From the NCBI RefSeq assembly GCF_008364555.1, contig NZ_VTUC01000008.1, positions 64,001 through 128,000 on the forward strand: a DNA stretch of 64,000 nucleotides, given 5' to 3'. Position numbers and translations under genes: made by a program. Numbering within the stretch: position 1 is the stretch's first letter; each line of letters starts with the position of its first letter. Positions 48,140 through 56,787 of the stretch are shown here, one piece after another. The stretch comes from Enterobacter vonholyi. Its GTDB lineage: Bacteria; Pseudomonadota; Gammaproteobacteria; Enterobacterales; Enterobacteriaceae. The notes under the pieces are model-generated. The model saw nothing but the letters and a program-made list of their open reading frames with translations. It did not search any database and was not told the DNA's origin.

Positions 48140-49144
48140 TTAAACACTCTCGCGAATAAACGCCTGCAGCTCGGCCAGCGTTTTTGCGCCATCAATCGCA
48201 TTGGCGGCCAGCAGGCTTGCTCGCGCGCAGGCGTGTGCCAGATAAATACTCTCTGTTAGCGGCAGCGATTCATGGCAGCCGTATAAAAAGCCTGCGCAAA
48301 AGGCATCGCCCGCGCCGACGCTGCCGATAATCTCTTCCTGCTCCAGCATCCATGACGGGATCCAGCGACCCTCTTCACCATGTGCTTCTCCCCATGCTCC
48401 TTCCGGACAGTGGATCACCACCCGCTGGCGTACCCCGGCCGCCAGCAGCTGCGCCGCGGCGTCGGCGATATGGGCAACGTGCGGGGCGTCGTTTTCGTCA
48501 CGCATTGTCAGGCCGCTAAACTCACCGGCCTCCAGCTCGTTAATTACCAGATAGTCGAGATGTCGCAGGGCAGGGAGCACCAGCGGCTGATAGCGCGGGT
48601 CGCCCTTGCGGGAAACCAGATCGAGCGACGTTTCATACCCCTGGTCACGCATCTGCGCCAGCAGCCGCGCGCTGCGGGTGCCAAATTCGTCATCGGGCAT
48701 ATCCAGGCTGTCGAGCAGCAGGAGATAGCCGAGATGGAAGATCTTCATCGATCCGTCTAAGCGATCGAAGGCGGGTAGATCCAGCAGGCGGTTGGCCCCC
48801 GGCGAGTGGAAAAAGGTGCGCTGTCCGCTGGGATCGGTCATCACCTGCGACATGGAGGTTGGCGCAAATGTGGTGCGCTGAACGCGCTGGCGGTTGACGT
48901 GGTACTGGTCGAGCATTGCCAGAATGTAGTCCCCGTCGCCATCTTCGCCAATCAGCCCCACCGCCTGCAGCGGCAGGCCAACGTGCATTTTCGCCAGCGT
49001 CAGCAGGACGTTGAGCGGCGCGCCGCCGGTTGAGCGTTCGCTGTGGGTGATTTCCGCCAGCCAGCCGCGCTCCGGCCACTGCACGATCTGGTGGACGTGG
49101 TCCACCAGCATATTGCCTGCGGCGATGATGCCTTTACGTTCCAT
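48140..49144 (-). CDS. PfkB-family carbohydrate kinase
   Basis: A 334-residue ribokinase-like sugar kinase. The N-terminal GGAPLNVLLTLAK block and the C-terminal anion-hole/catalytic motif GSVGAGDAFCAGFLYG (near residue 280) are intact. It should phosphorylate the ketose produced by the isomerase next door, for the aldolase to split; the exact sugar is not shown. Its ATG overlaps the aldolase stop by one base (TAATG), so the two are translationally coupled. Confidence 0.87.
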   Translation of the reverse strand: MERKGIIAAGNMLVDHVHQIVQWPERGWLAEITHSERSTGGAPLNVLLTLAKMHVGLPLQAVGLIGEDGDGDYILAMLDQYHVNRQRVQRTTFAPTSMSQVMTDPSGQRTFFHSPGANRLLDLPAFDRLDGSMKIFHLGYLLLLDSLDMPDDEFGTRSARLLAQMRDQGYETSLDLVSRKGDPRYQPLVLPALRHLDYLVINELEAGEFSGLTMRDENDAPHVAHIADAAAQLLAAGVRQRVVIHCPEGAWGEAHGEEGRWIPSWMLEQEEIIGSVGAGDAFCAGFLYGCHESLPLTESIYLAHACARASLLAANAIDGAKTLAELQAFIRESV

Positions 49145-50004
49145 TATGCCTGCCCCGCGCTGCCGAAGATGCGCATCTGTTCGGCGACCGTATCCGTAAT
49201 CGCCTCTTCTATCCCCAGCAGCAGCTCGGCAAACTCGTCGTACAGCGGCTGGCGGTTAGCCATGCGCTGCTCAACGGCGGCAAGCGCGGCCTGCGACATC
49301 CCGGTATAGAAATTGATTTTATGAATGCCCAGCTCGATGGCGCGGCGGAAGTCAGCATCGCTAATCCCGGAGCCGCCGTGTAAAACCAGCGGCAGCCCCG
49401 TCTGCTGGCGAATGGCGTCCAGGCGCGGGAAATCGAGCTTCGGCTCGCCTTTATACTTGCCGTGCGCGTTGCCGATGGCGACGGCCAGCGCATCGATGCC
49501 GGTTGAATCAACAAATTCGCGCGCCAGCTGCGGATCGGTGAAGAAGGCTTCATCCGCATGTCCGTAAAGCGCGCCGCCTTCATCGCCACCGACCGCGCCC
49601 AGCTCCGCCTCCACCGACACGCCGACCGCGTGGCACATTTTCACCACTTCCCGCGTCTGGCGGATGTTTTCCTCGTAGCTCAGCGTAGAGCCGTCGAACA
49701 TTACCGAGCTGAACCCTAAGCGCAGGGCGCGCACGACGGCGTCAAAATGCAGGCCGTGGTCGAGGTTGAGCACCACGGGAATATCGTGACGGGCGGCTTC
49801 GAACTTAACCGCTTCGACAAGGGAATCCAGCGACACGTACTTAAAATGCACTTCGGCGATGTTGATGATAAACGGCGAGCGTTCCTGCTTTGCGGCGGCG
49901 AACAGCGCGCGCAGGAAGTGGGAGTCGAGCACGTTAAACGCGCCCAGCGCGTAGCGGTGCTGTCTGGCGTGCGCAAGACCGTCGGCAAGAGAAATTAATG
50001 GCAT
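49144..50004 (-). CDS. Class II fructose/tagatose-bisphosphate-type aldolase
   Basis: A 286-residue zinc-dependent aldolase cleaving a ketose bisphosphate or phosphate into two trioses or smaller units. NLDHG (80-84) gives the catalytic Asp82 and zinc ligand His83; VEAELG, NAHGKYKG and HGGSG supply further metal and phosphate contacts. It resembles GatY/KbaY-type enzymes more than FbaA by length. It lies between the isomerase and kinase of the same operon. The substrate is an inference from that context. Confidence 0.87.
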   Translation of the reverse strand: MPLISLADGLAHARQHRYALGAFNVLDSHFLRALFAAAKQERSPFIINIAEVHFKYVSLDSLVEAVKFEAARHDIPVVLNLDHGLHFDAVVRALRLGFSSVMFDGSTLSYEENIRQTREVVKMCHAVGVSVEAELGAVGGDEGGALYGHADEAFFTDPQLAREFVDSTGIDALAVAIGNAHGKYKGEPKLDFPRLDAIRQQTGLPLVLHGGSGISDADFRRAIELGIHKINFYTGMSQAALAAVEQRMANRQPLYDEFAELLLGIEEAITDTVAEQMRIFGSAGQA

Positions 50005-50014
50005 TATTTACCCC

Positions 50015-50701
50015 TTATATCCGAAACAGGTTGTACTCGTTGCACAGCACCAGCAGCGCCGGTTCGTCTTCTTCTATGTTGTTATAGCGGGCAACGGGCT
50101 GCAAAAAGTGGTTGTCGTGTTCATCGTCATTAACCGAGGACACTTCCCCGACCAGCACGTCACCGAAGCCGCGTTCGCCCCAGAAACTGTGGTAAAGACC
50201 GGGCGTCAGGCAGATGCTTTCCCCGGGCAGCAGGCGCAGCTGGCTGCCGGGAGCGTGGGTCTGACGGCAGCCGTCGACGGTGACCGTCACGTCGGTGTTT
50301 TCCGTCTCTTCATGCGCCCCGGCATTCCATAACTCAATAATCAGATTACCGCCGCCCCGGTTGATGATGTCTTCGCGCTTGCGCCAGTGAAAATGCATTG
50401 GCGTGACCTGGCCGTCTCGAACGTGCATGATTTTTTCGGCATAGCATTTTTCATAAGGTACGCCGTTGGGCGAGCCGTTGCGCAGGGTAAACAGCGTCAG
50501 GCCCTCTGCGGCAAAGCTGTTGCCGCCGAACGCCGTCACGTCCCAGCCGAGCTTGAGATCGAACACTTCCTGCCACGCGGCCTGGTCAAGCTGCTGCCAT
50601 TTTGTTGGCGGAAAGCTGGCAAAAGGCGGGAGATGCACGTCGTGCATGGAAAAGAATTGTCGCGTGTGGCCGAGAATTTCATTGATGTCGGAGCGTTTCA
50701 T
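50015..50701 (-). CDS. D-lyxose ketol-isomerase-type sugar isomerase
   Basis: A 228-residue cupin isomerase very close to the E. coli O157 sugar isomerase that prefers D-lyxose and D-mannose. The metal ligands His103, His105, Glu110 and His171 (PMHFHWRKRE, PGLYHSFW) are present at the same numbers. It would turn D-lyxose into D-xylulose or D-mannose into D-fructose. It sits ten bases before the aldolase, with kinase and importer alongside. The physiological sugar could be a rarer aldose. Confidence 0.88.
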   Translation of the reverse strand: MKRSDINEILGHTRQFFSMHDVHLPPFASFPPTKWQQLDQAAWQEVFDLKLGWDVTAFGGNSFAAEGLTLFTLRNGSPNGVPYEKCYAEKIMHVRDGQVTPMHFHWRKREDIINRGGGNLIIELWNAGAHEETENTDVTVTVDGCRQTHAPGSQLRLLPGESICLTPGLYHSFWGERGFGDVLVGEVSSVNDDEHDNHFLQPVARYNNIEEDEPALLVLCNEYNLFRI

Positions 50702-50722
50702 GGGGACTCCTTGAAAACAGTT

Positions 50723-50743
50723 CCCTCTCCCTGCGGGAGAGGG
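50723..50743 (+). repeat. GC-palindrome repeat, copy 4 (core only)
   Basis: CCCTCTCCC-TGC-GGGAGAGGG without the GGGTGAGGG tail, between the binding-protein gene and the isomerase gene. As a stem it could reduce read-through from the transporter genes into the enzyme genes. Confidence 0.85.
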
Positions 50744-50750
50744 AAAAGGA

Positions 50751-51692
50751 TCATTTAACCGTCCACCCCTTATACGTGCCGACGTTCTTTTTATCGATCA
50801 TCGTCACCGGGATCAGCACAGGCTCTTTCGGCGCAGGTTTGCCCTGAAGAATGTCATAGCCGATCTCCACCGCTTTTGCCGCCATAACCTGCGGATCTTG
50901 CGCCGGGGTCGCGACAAACAGGGAGTTTTCGCGCTTCAGCGCTTCCTCACCGTCCGGGCTGCCATCCACGCCGACAATAAAGAACTCATTGCGCTGCGCC
51001 TGCTTCGCGGCCAGATCGGCGCCGATCGCGGTCGGATCGTTAATCGCAAACACGCCGTCGATCTTCGGATTGGCCGCCAGCAGGGAGGTCATGACTTCCA
51101 GACCGCCTTCACGACTGCCCTTAGCGTTCTGGTTATCCGAGAGCACCTTGATATCCGGATGTTTTTTGAACTCCGTCTGGCACCCTTCCACGCGGTTTTG
51201 CACCGCAGAGACCGGCGGCCCGTTGATGATCACCACGTTGCCTTTCCCTTTCAGGCGGTCGGTAATGTACTTACAGGCCATCTCACCCGCCTGGGTGTTA
51301 TCGGAGGTGATGGTGGCATCCGCCCCTTCAGCCGCTACGTCAACCGCCACGACCACGATCCCGGCGTCCTTCGCGCGCTTCACCGCCGGGCCGATCCCTT
51401 TGGAATCCGCGGCGTTGAGGATGATCATGTCCACCTTCGCGGCGATGAAGTTGTCGATCTGCGCCACCTGCTGGCCCAGATCGTAACCGCTGGAGACCAG
51501 CGTCACCTTGACGTTATCCCCCGCCAGCTTGCGCGCTTCCAGCTCGGCACCTTTGGTGATCTGCACGAAGAACGGGTTGGCCAGGTCACCCACCGTCACG
51601 CCAATGGACTTGAGATCTTTCGCCTGCGCAAACGGCGTTGCGGCAAGCAGCGCGCCAGCACAGAGCGCGGTTACTAACGGTTTCAAACGCAT
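50751..51692 (-). CDS. Sugar ABC importer, periplasmic binding protein
   Basis: A 313-residue RbsB-like (CUT2) binding protein. A signal peptide (residues 1-24, cut at AQA-KD) is followed by two lobes, with KSIGVTVGDLANPFFVQ at the start and VDGSPDGEEAL in the second lobe. It captures the sugar in the periplasm and hands it to the permease. It is third in a binding order of ATPase, permease, binding protein (minus-strand reading). Its ligand is unknown but presumably feeds the isomerase. Confidence 0.88.
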   Translation of the reverse strand: MRLKPLVTALCAGALLAATPFAQAKDLKSIGVTVGDLANPFFVQITKGAELEARKLAGDNVKVTLVSSGYDLGQQVAQIDNFIAAKVDMIILNAADSKGIGPAVKRAKDAGIVVVAVDVAAEGADATITSDNTQAGEMACKYITDRLKGKGNVVIINGPPVSAVQNRVEGCQTEFKKHPDIKVLSDNQNAKGSREGGLEVMTSLLAANPKIDGVFAINDPTAIGADLAAKQAQRNEFFIVGVDGSPDGEEALKRENSLFVATPAQDPQVMAAKAVEIGYDILQGKPAPKEPVLIPVTMIDKKNVGTYKGWTVK

Positions 51693-51722
51693 CTTGTCTT
51701 CCTCACTCGTAGGGTATTGTTG

Positions 51723-52718
51723 TTATGCACTTTGATGGTGTCGGGTACGGTATTTGTCGATCAGCACCGCAATGATGATCACCGCCCCTTTGATCACCAG
51801 CTGCCAGAAATAGGAGACGCCCATCAGCGTCATGCCGTTGTTGAGGGTGGCGATGATCAATGCACCGACCAGCGTGCCGGTGATCGTGCCGATCCCGCCG
51901 ACGAAGCTGGTGCCGCCGAGGATCACCGCCGCAATTGCATCCAGCTCGTAACCCGTGCCGAGGTTACCGTTAGCGCTGTAGAGGCGTGAGGCGCTCATGA
52001 CGCCGCCGAGGCCGGAGAGCAGGCCGCTCATGCCGTAGACAAACAGCAGCACCAGCCAGACCTTGATGCCCGTTAAGCGCGCCGCCTGCATGTTGCCGCC
52101 CACGGCGTAGATGTGAACGCCGAGCGTGGTGCGTCGCAGGATGAACCAGCACACCGCAATGACCGCCAGGGCGATCACCACCAGCCAGGGGATCGGGCCG
52201 AGGTAGTTATTGCCGATCCACTCGAAGTTGATGTTGGAGTTAATGACCGTCGTACCGTCGGCCAGCAGATAGGCCGCGCCGCGCAGCGCCGTGTAGGTGC
52301 CGAGCGTGACGATAAAGGGCGGCAGCCCGGCAAAGGCCACCAGCGCGCCGTTGAACAGGCCCAGCACCATGCCGAGCATTAGCGCGGCCGGAATGGAGAG
52401 CATGGCGAACTCAGGAATCAGTGACACCACCATCGCCGCCACCGCCGTGGTGCCGAGAATCGAACCCACGGAGAGGTCAATCCCGCCGGTCAGGATAATA
52501 AAGGTCATTCCCGCCGCTAGCACGATGTTGATCGACGCCTGACGGGTGATGTTGAGCAGGTTGCTCTCGGTAAAGAAGTTGGGGGCGATAAAGCCAAATA
52601 CCGCCACAATCAGGATCAGAATCGGCAGGATACCGACCGTTTGCATCAGATCGCTCATCAGCATTTTTTTTGCGGAGGCGGATTTCGCCACCTGCTGCGG
52701 ACTGGTTGAATGTGTCAT
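51723..52718 (-). CDS. Sugar ABC importer, RbsC-like permease
   Basis: A 331-residue inner-membrane permease of the CUT2 class with eight to ten hydrophobic segments. It carries GGIDLSVGSILG, AVILGGTSFVGGIGTITGTLVGALI, conserved in RbsC/AraH. Its start lies two bases after the ATPase stop. The cytoplasmic N-terminus is about 25 residues of Ser/Lys-rich sequence. Confidence 0.9.
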   Translation of the reverse strand: MTHSTSPQQVAKSASAKKMLMSDLMQTVGILPILILIVAVFGFIAPNFFTESNLLNITRQASINIVLAAGMTFIILTGGIDLSVGSILGTTAVAAMVVSLIPEFAMLSIPAALMLGMVLGLFNGALVAFAGLPPFIVTLGTYTALRGAAYLLADGTTVINSNINFEWIGNNYLGPIPWLVVIALAVIAVCWFILRRTTLGVHIYAVGGNMQAARLTGIKVWLVLLFVYGMSGLLSGLGGVMSASRLYSANGNLGTGYELDAIAAVILGGTSFVGGIGTITGTLVGALIIATLNNGMTLMGVSYFWQLVIKGAVIIIAVLIDKYRTRHHQSA

Positions 52719-52720
52719 GG

Positions 52721-54235
52721 TTACACCGCCTGATGATGAGTGTCGTTTACGCCGGTTGCCAGCGTCATGATGTTTTCCTGAGAGATGTCGCGCCCGTGAA
52801 GTTCACCCGCAATGCTGCCTTCCCGCATCACGTACACCCGGTCGCTCATCCCCACCACTTCCGGCAGCTCGCTGGAGATCATTAAAATTGCCACCCCTTT
52901 GCGGGCCATTTGGTTCATGATGCGGTAGATCTCGCTTTTCGCGCCGACGTCCACGCCGCGCGTGGGTTCGTCCAGAATCAGAATGCGTGGGCCGATGGCG
53001 ACCCAGCGGGAGATGAGCAGCTTCTGCTGATTTCCGCCGGACAGCCCGCCCGCGCGCACCTGCGAATGAGGCACGCGGATGTTGAGCAGGGCGATGGCGT
53101 CATCGGAAATCGACTGGGCTTTTTTGCGGTTTAACATACCGAAGGTCGCGTCGCGCTCCAGCGTCGCCATGGTGATGTTCTCCTGCGCCGCCAGCTCCAG
53201 AAACAGCCCCTGCTCCTTGCGGTTTTCGGTGAGAAAACCGATGCCGTTTTCGATGGCCGCGCGCGGCGAATGGATCACCACCGGCTCGCCGTCGACCTCA
53301 ATCATGCCGCCCGTGGCTTTACGCACGCCGAAGATAAGCTGCGCCAGCTCGGAACGTCCGGCCCCGACCAGTCCCGCCAGCCCGACGATTTCGCCGGAAC
53401 GCACCTGCAGGCTGCACGGCTGTACTTTTTTACCGTCGGTGAGGTGGTGGACGTTGAGACGCGGGCTGCCGAGGGGAATATCACGCTCCTTGTTGAACAG
53501 GTCGCTTAGCGGGCGGCCCACCATCATCTTCACCAGTTCCGACGCGTTCAGCTTGTCGCGCGTCAGGCTCCCGACGTACTGCCCGTCGCGCAGAACGCTG
53601 ACGCGGTCAGAGAGTTCATAGACCTCCGCCATGCGGTGGCTGATATAGATGATCGCCATCCCTTCATCGCGGAGGCGCAAAATCAGTTCAAACAGGCGAT
53701 GCGTTTCGCGGGAGGAGAGGGCGGCGGTGGGTTCATCCATCACCAGAATGCGGCTGTTGCGGTGCAGCGCGCGGGCAATTTCCACCTGCTGCTGTTCGGC
53801 GATGGTCAGCTTCATCACCAGATCGGTGGCGCTGAACTGCGCGCCGAGGCGGTCAATCACCGCCTGCGCCTGGGCTGCCATCTCCTTGCGCTGGACCAGC
53901 CCGCCGCGCGACAGTTCGCTGCCGAGGAAGATATTTTCGGCTACGGTGAGATTGGGCGCGAGCTGCATCTCCTGATAAATCAGCGTGATGCCTGCGGCCA
54001 GCGCATCCTTCGGCCCTTTAATGTGAAATGGCTGACCGTCGATCAGGATCTCGCCGCTGGTGGCAGTATAGGCCCCTGCGAGGATTTTCATCAGCGTGCT
54101 TTTTCCCGCGCCGTTTTCGCCCATCAGCGCGTGGATCTCACCGGGAAAAACCGTCAAATCCACACCCTTGAGCGCGTGGAAACTGCCAAACGTTTTGGCA
54201 ATGCTGCGCATCTCTAATACCGGGGTTCTGCTCAT
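52721..54235 (-). CDS. Sugar ABC importer, duplicated ATPase (RbsA-like)
   Basis: A 504-residue protein with two ABC domains. The first has GENGAGKST (about 38-46) and a degenerate signature [14 protein letters not shown]; the second has [11 protein letters not shown] and [14 protein letters not shown], a pattern typical of RbsA/MglA/XylG. It powers import through the RbsC-like permease. It is the first gene of the operon, with AGGAGATCCGCC before the ATG. Its promoter lies in the 181-base gap shared with the hybrid kinase. Confidence 0.92.
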   Translation of the reverse strand: MSRTPVLEMRSIAKTFGSFHALKGVDLTVFPGEIHALMGENGAGKSTLMKILAGAYTATSGEILIDGQPFHIKGPKDALAAGITLIYQEMQLAPNLTVAENIFLGSELSRGGLVQRKEMAAQAQAVIDRLGAQFSATDLVMKLTIAEQQQVEIARALHRNSRILVMDEPTAALSSRETHRLFELILRLRDEGMAIIYISHRMAEVYELSDRVSVLRDGQYVGSLTRDKLNASELVKMMVGRPLSDLFNKERDIPLGSPRLNVHHLTDGKKVQPCSLQVRSGEIVGLAGLVGAGRSELAQLIFGVRKATGGMIEVDGEPVVIHSPRAAIENGIGFLTENRKEQGLFLELAAQENITMATLERDATFGMLNRKKAQSISDDAIALLNIRVPHSQVRAGGLSGGNQQKLLISRWVAIGPRILILDEPTRGVDVGAKSEIYRIMNQMARKGVAILMISSELPEVVGMSDRVYVMREGSIAGELHGRDISQENIMTLATGVNDTHHQAV

Positions 54236-54301
54236 GGCGGATCTCCTGTGAATACCGATTTCTGCACTTCATCACAGGTGCGTAAATGCAAAATGTCAGA
54301 A

Positions 54302-54332
54302 GCTGTTCATATTTGTCATAGTTATGAATAGC
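54302..54332. promoter_or_regulatory. Inverted repeat with TorR-box-like arms between transporter operon and hybrid kinase
   Basis: GCTGTTCATA (54302-54311) and TATGAATAGC (54323-54332) are inverted with one mismatch across 11 bases. The left arm contains CTGTTCATAT, which is identical to the decamer bound by TorR in the E. coli torC promoter. The nearby two-component pair is TorR/TorS-like, so this is the best candidate for the regulator site. This is inference from the motif. Confidence 0.5.
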
Positions 54333-54356
54333 TAATCGCCATCACATTTTCCTTTT

Positions 54357-54389
54357 CCCTCTCCCTGTGGGAGAGGGGCAGGGTGAGGG
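54357..54389 (+). repeat. GC-palindrome repeat, copy 5
   Basis: CCCTCTCCC-TGT-GGGAGAGGG-GCAGGGTGAGGG, in a divergent promoter region, ending 11 bases before the kinase ribosome site (AAAGGAG, 54401-54407). Confidence 0.85.
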
Positions 54390-54416
54390 CAGCAAACCGC
54401 AAAGGAGCCTCAATCC

Positions 54417-56696
54417 ATGCCATCACGCCGCCCGCCCTTTTTCGCCAGCGCCCGCGGTCGCCTGCTGATTTTTAATCTGCTGGTGGTTGCCGTAACGCTA
54501 ATGGCGAGCGGCGTGGCGGTGCTCGGCTTTCGTCACGCCAGCCAAATCCAGGAGCAGGTGCAGCAGCAAACGCTGGACGATATGACCGGCAGCATGAACC
54601 TGGCCCGCGATACCGCCAACGTGGCGACGGCGGCGGTGCGGCTCTCGCAGGTGGTGGGGGCGCTCGAGTACAAAGGGGAAGCCGAGCGCCTGAAGCAGAC
54701 GCAAATGGCCCTGCGCCATTCGCTGGAGCAGCTTGCGGAGGCGCCGCTGGCGCAGCAGGAGCCGGCCCTGGTGGCGCGTATTATTCAACGAAGCAATGAG
54801 TTACAGCAGAGCGTGACGGAGATGCTGGAGCGAGGACAGCGACGCCATCTGGAGCGTAACGCGCTGCTGAGCTCGCTGTATCAAAGCCAGAGCTACCTGC
54901 GCCATCTGCAGGACATCAACCGCCGTTATGACAGCAACGTACCGAATGCGCAGCAGCTGATGGAGATGGACCGGCTGATCGCCGCCGCCATTGACACCCC
55001 TTCGCCGCGCGCGACCGTTCAGCAGCTGGACGCGGTGGCCGCAACGCTGCCCCGGAGTGCCGCACAGCCGGTCGTGAAGGAAGTTCTGCCTGATTTTAAT
55101 GCCGAGTTAGGTAAGCTCGGCCCGCTCTCGAAGCGGCTGGAGGAGAGCGATTTGGCGATAAGCTGGTACATGTTCCACATCAAGGCGCTGGTGGCGATCC
55201 TCAACAGCGACATCAATCAGTACGTTGAGCAGGTGGCGCAGGCCTCCCGGCTTCGCACCGCCCAGAGTCATCACGAGCTACAATCCATCAGCGTGTTTAT
55301 CAGCATCTTCGCCGTGCTGGCGCTGATCATCACCGGGTGTGCCTGCTGGTATATCTACCGCCATCTGGCCTCCAACCTGACGGCCATTTCCCGGGCGATG
55401 TCGCGTCTTGCTCACGGCGAACAGGATGTCTCCGTTCCCGCCCTGCAGCGGCGCGATGAGCTGGGTGAGCTGGCGCGCGCGTTCAACGTTTTTGCCCGCA
55501 ACACCGCCTCGCTTGAACACACCACGCGTCTGCTGAAAGAAAAAACAACGCAGATGGAGATCGACCGCATTGAGCGTCAGGGGCTGGAAGAGGCGCTCCT
55601 GCACAGCCAGAAGATGAAGGCCGTCGGACAGCTGACGGGCGGGCTGGCGCATGATTTTAACAACCTGCTGGCGGTGATCATCGGCAGTCTTGAGCTCACC
55701 GACCCTGAATCAAAAGACGCGCCGCGCATTACCCGGGCGCTAAAGGCGGCCGAGCGTGGCGCCTTACTGACCCAGCGACTGCTGGCGTTTTCCCGCAAGC
55801 AATCCCTGACCCCGCATGCTGTAGAGATGCTGCCGCTGCTGGAGAACCTCCGGGAACTGCTGCGCCACTCCCTGCCTGCTACCCTGACCCTGGAGATTGA
55901 AGCGCAATCCCCTGCATGGCCCGCCTGGATAGACGTCAGCCAGCTGGAAAATGCCATCATCAACCTGGTGATGAACGCGCGCGATGCGATGGAAGGGCAA
56001 AGCGGGGTGATTAAAATTCGCACCTGGAATCAGCGCGTCACCCGCAGCGACGGGCGCAGGCAGGATATGGTGGCACTGGAGGTCATTGACCGCGGCAGCG
56101 GCATGTCGCAGGAGGTGAAATCCCGGGTCTTTGAACCGTTCTTCACCACCAAGCAGACCGGGAGCGGGAGCGGGTTAGGCCTGTCGATGGTCTATGGCTT
56201 TGTCCGCCAGTCCGGCGGTCGTGTGGAGATCGAGAGCGCGCCGGGGCAGGGGACAACCGTCCGGCTACACCTCCCGCGCTCGACGCTGCCCGCTGCTGCA
56301 GTTGATGAAGCATTATCTGCCACCGCCTCCGTCGATAGCGAGCGGCTGGTGCTGGTGCTGGAAGATGAGGCGGATGTCCGTCAGACCCTGTGCGAGCAGC
56401 TGCACCAGCTTGGCTATCTGACGCTCGAAGCGGACAACGGCGAGCAGGCGCTGAGCATGCTGGCGGCGTCGCCGGATATTGGCATGTTTATCAGCGACCT
56501 GATGTTGCCCGGAAGCCTGAGCGGGGCCGAGGTGATTAGCCATGTGCGTAATCATTATCCGCAGCTTCCGGTGCTGCTGATCAGCGGCCAGGATTTACGG
56601 CCCGCGCATAATCCTCAGCTGCCGGACGTTCCATTACTGCGTAAGCCGTTTACGCGGGTGCAGTTGGCGCAGGCGCTGCGGAAAATATGTTTTTAA
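54417..56696 (+). CDS. Hybrid sensor histidine kinase, TorS-like periplasmic sensor
   Basis: A 759-residue membrane kinase. Membrane segments at about 16-38 and 292-315 enclose a 250-residue helical periplasmic sensor; HAMP covers about 316-370. The kinase has phospho-acceptor His412 in LAHDFNNLL, and an ATPase domain with NLVMNARDAM, DRGSGM and GSGLGLSMVYG. A receiver domain (about 643-757) follows with Asp694 and Lys743. There is no C-terminal HPt domain, unlike TorS. It is divergent from the sugar operon it probably controls with the regulator at 46353. Confidence 0.85.
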   Translation: MPSRRPPFFASARGRLLIFNLLVVAVTLMASGVAVLGFRHASQIQEQVQQQTLDDMTGSMNLARDTANVATAAVRLSQVVGALEYKGEAERLKQTQMALRHSLEQLAEAPLAQQEPALVARIIQRSNELQQSVTEMLERGQRRHLERNALLSSLYQSQSYLRHLQDINRRYDSNVPNAQQLMEMDRLIAAAIDTPSPRATVQQLDAVAATLPRSAAQPVVKEVLPDFNAELGKLGPLSKRLEESDLAISWYMFHIKALVAILNSDINQYVEQVAQASRLRTAQSHHELQSISVFISIFAVLALIITGCACWYIYRHLASNLTAISRAMSRLAHGEQDVSVPALQRRDELGELARAFNVFARNTASLEHTTRLLKEKTTQMEIDRIERQGLEEALLHSQKMKAVGQLTGGLAHDFNNLLAVIIGSLELTDPESKDAPRITRALKAAERGALLTQRLLAFSRKQSLTPHAVEMLPLLENLRELLRHSLPATLTLEIEAQSPAWPAWIDVSQLENAIINLVMNARDAMEGQSGVIKIRTWNQRVTRSDGRRQDMVALEVIDRGSGMSQEVKSRVFEPFFTTKQTGSGSGLGLSMVYGFVRQSGGRVEIESAPGQGTTVRLHLPRSTLPAAAVDEALSATASVDSERLVLVLEDEADVRQTLCEQLHQLGYLTLEADNGEQALSMLAASPDIGMFISDLMLPGSLSGAEVISHVRNHYPQLPVLLISGQDLRPAHNPQLPDVPLLRKPFTRVQLAQALRKICF

Positions 56697-56787
56697 ATGC
56701 CCCTGTTTAGGATTTCATCAAGAGCATCGTTAACGCCGGTGATGTTAATCTGCGCAAAATTTAGCAGATTGGGATATAAAAGGAATT

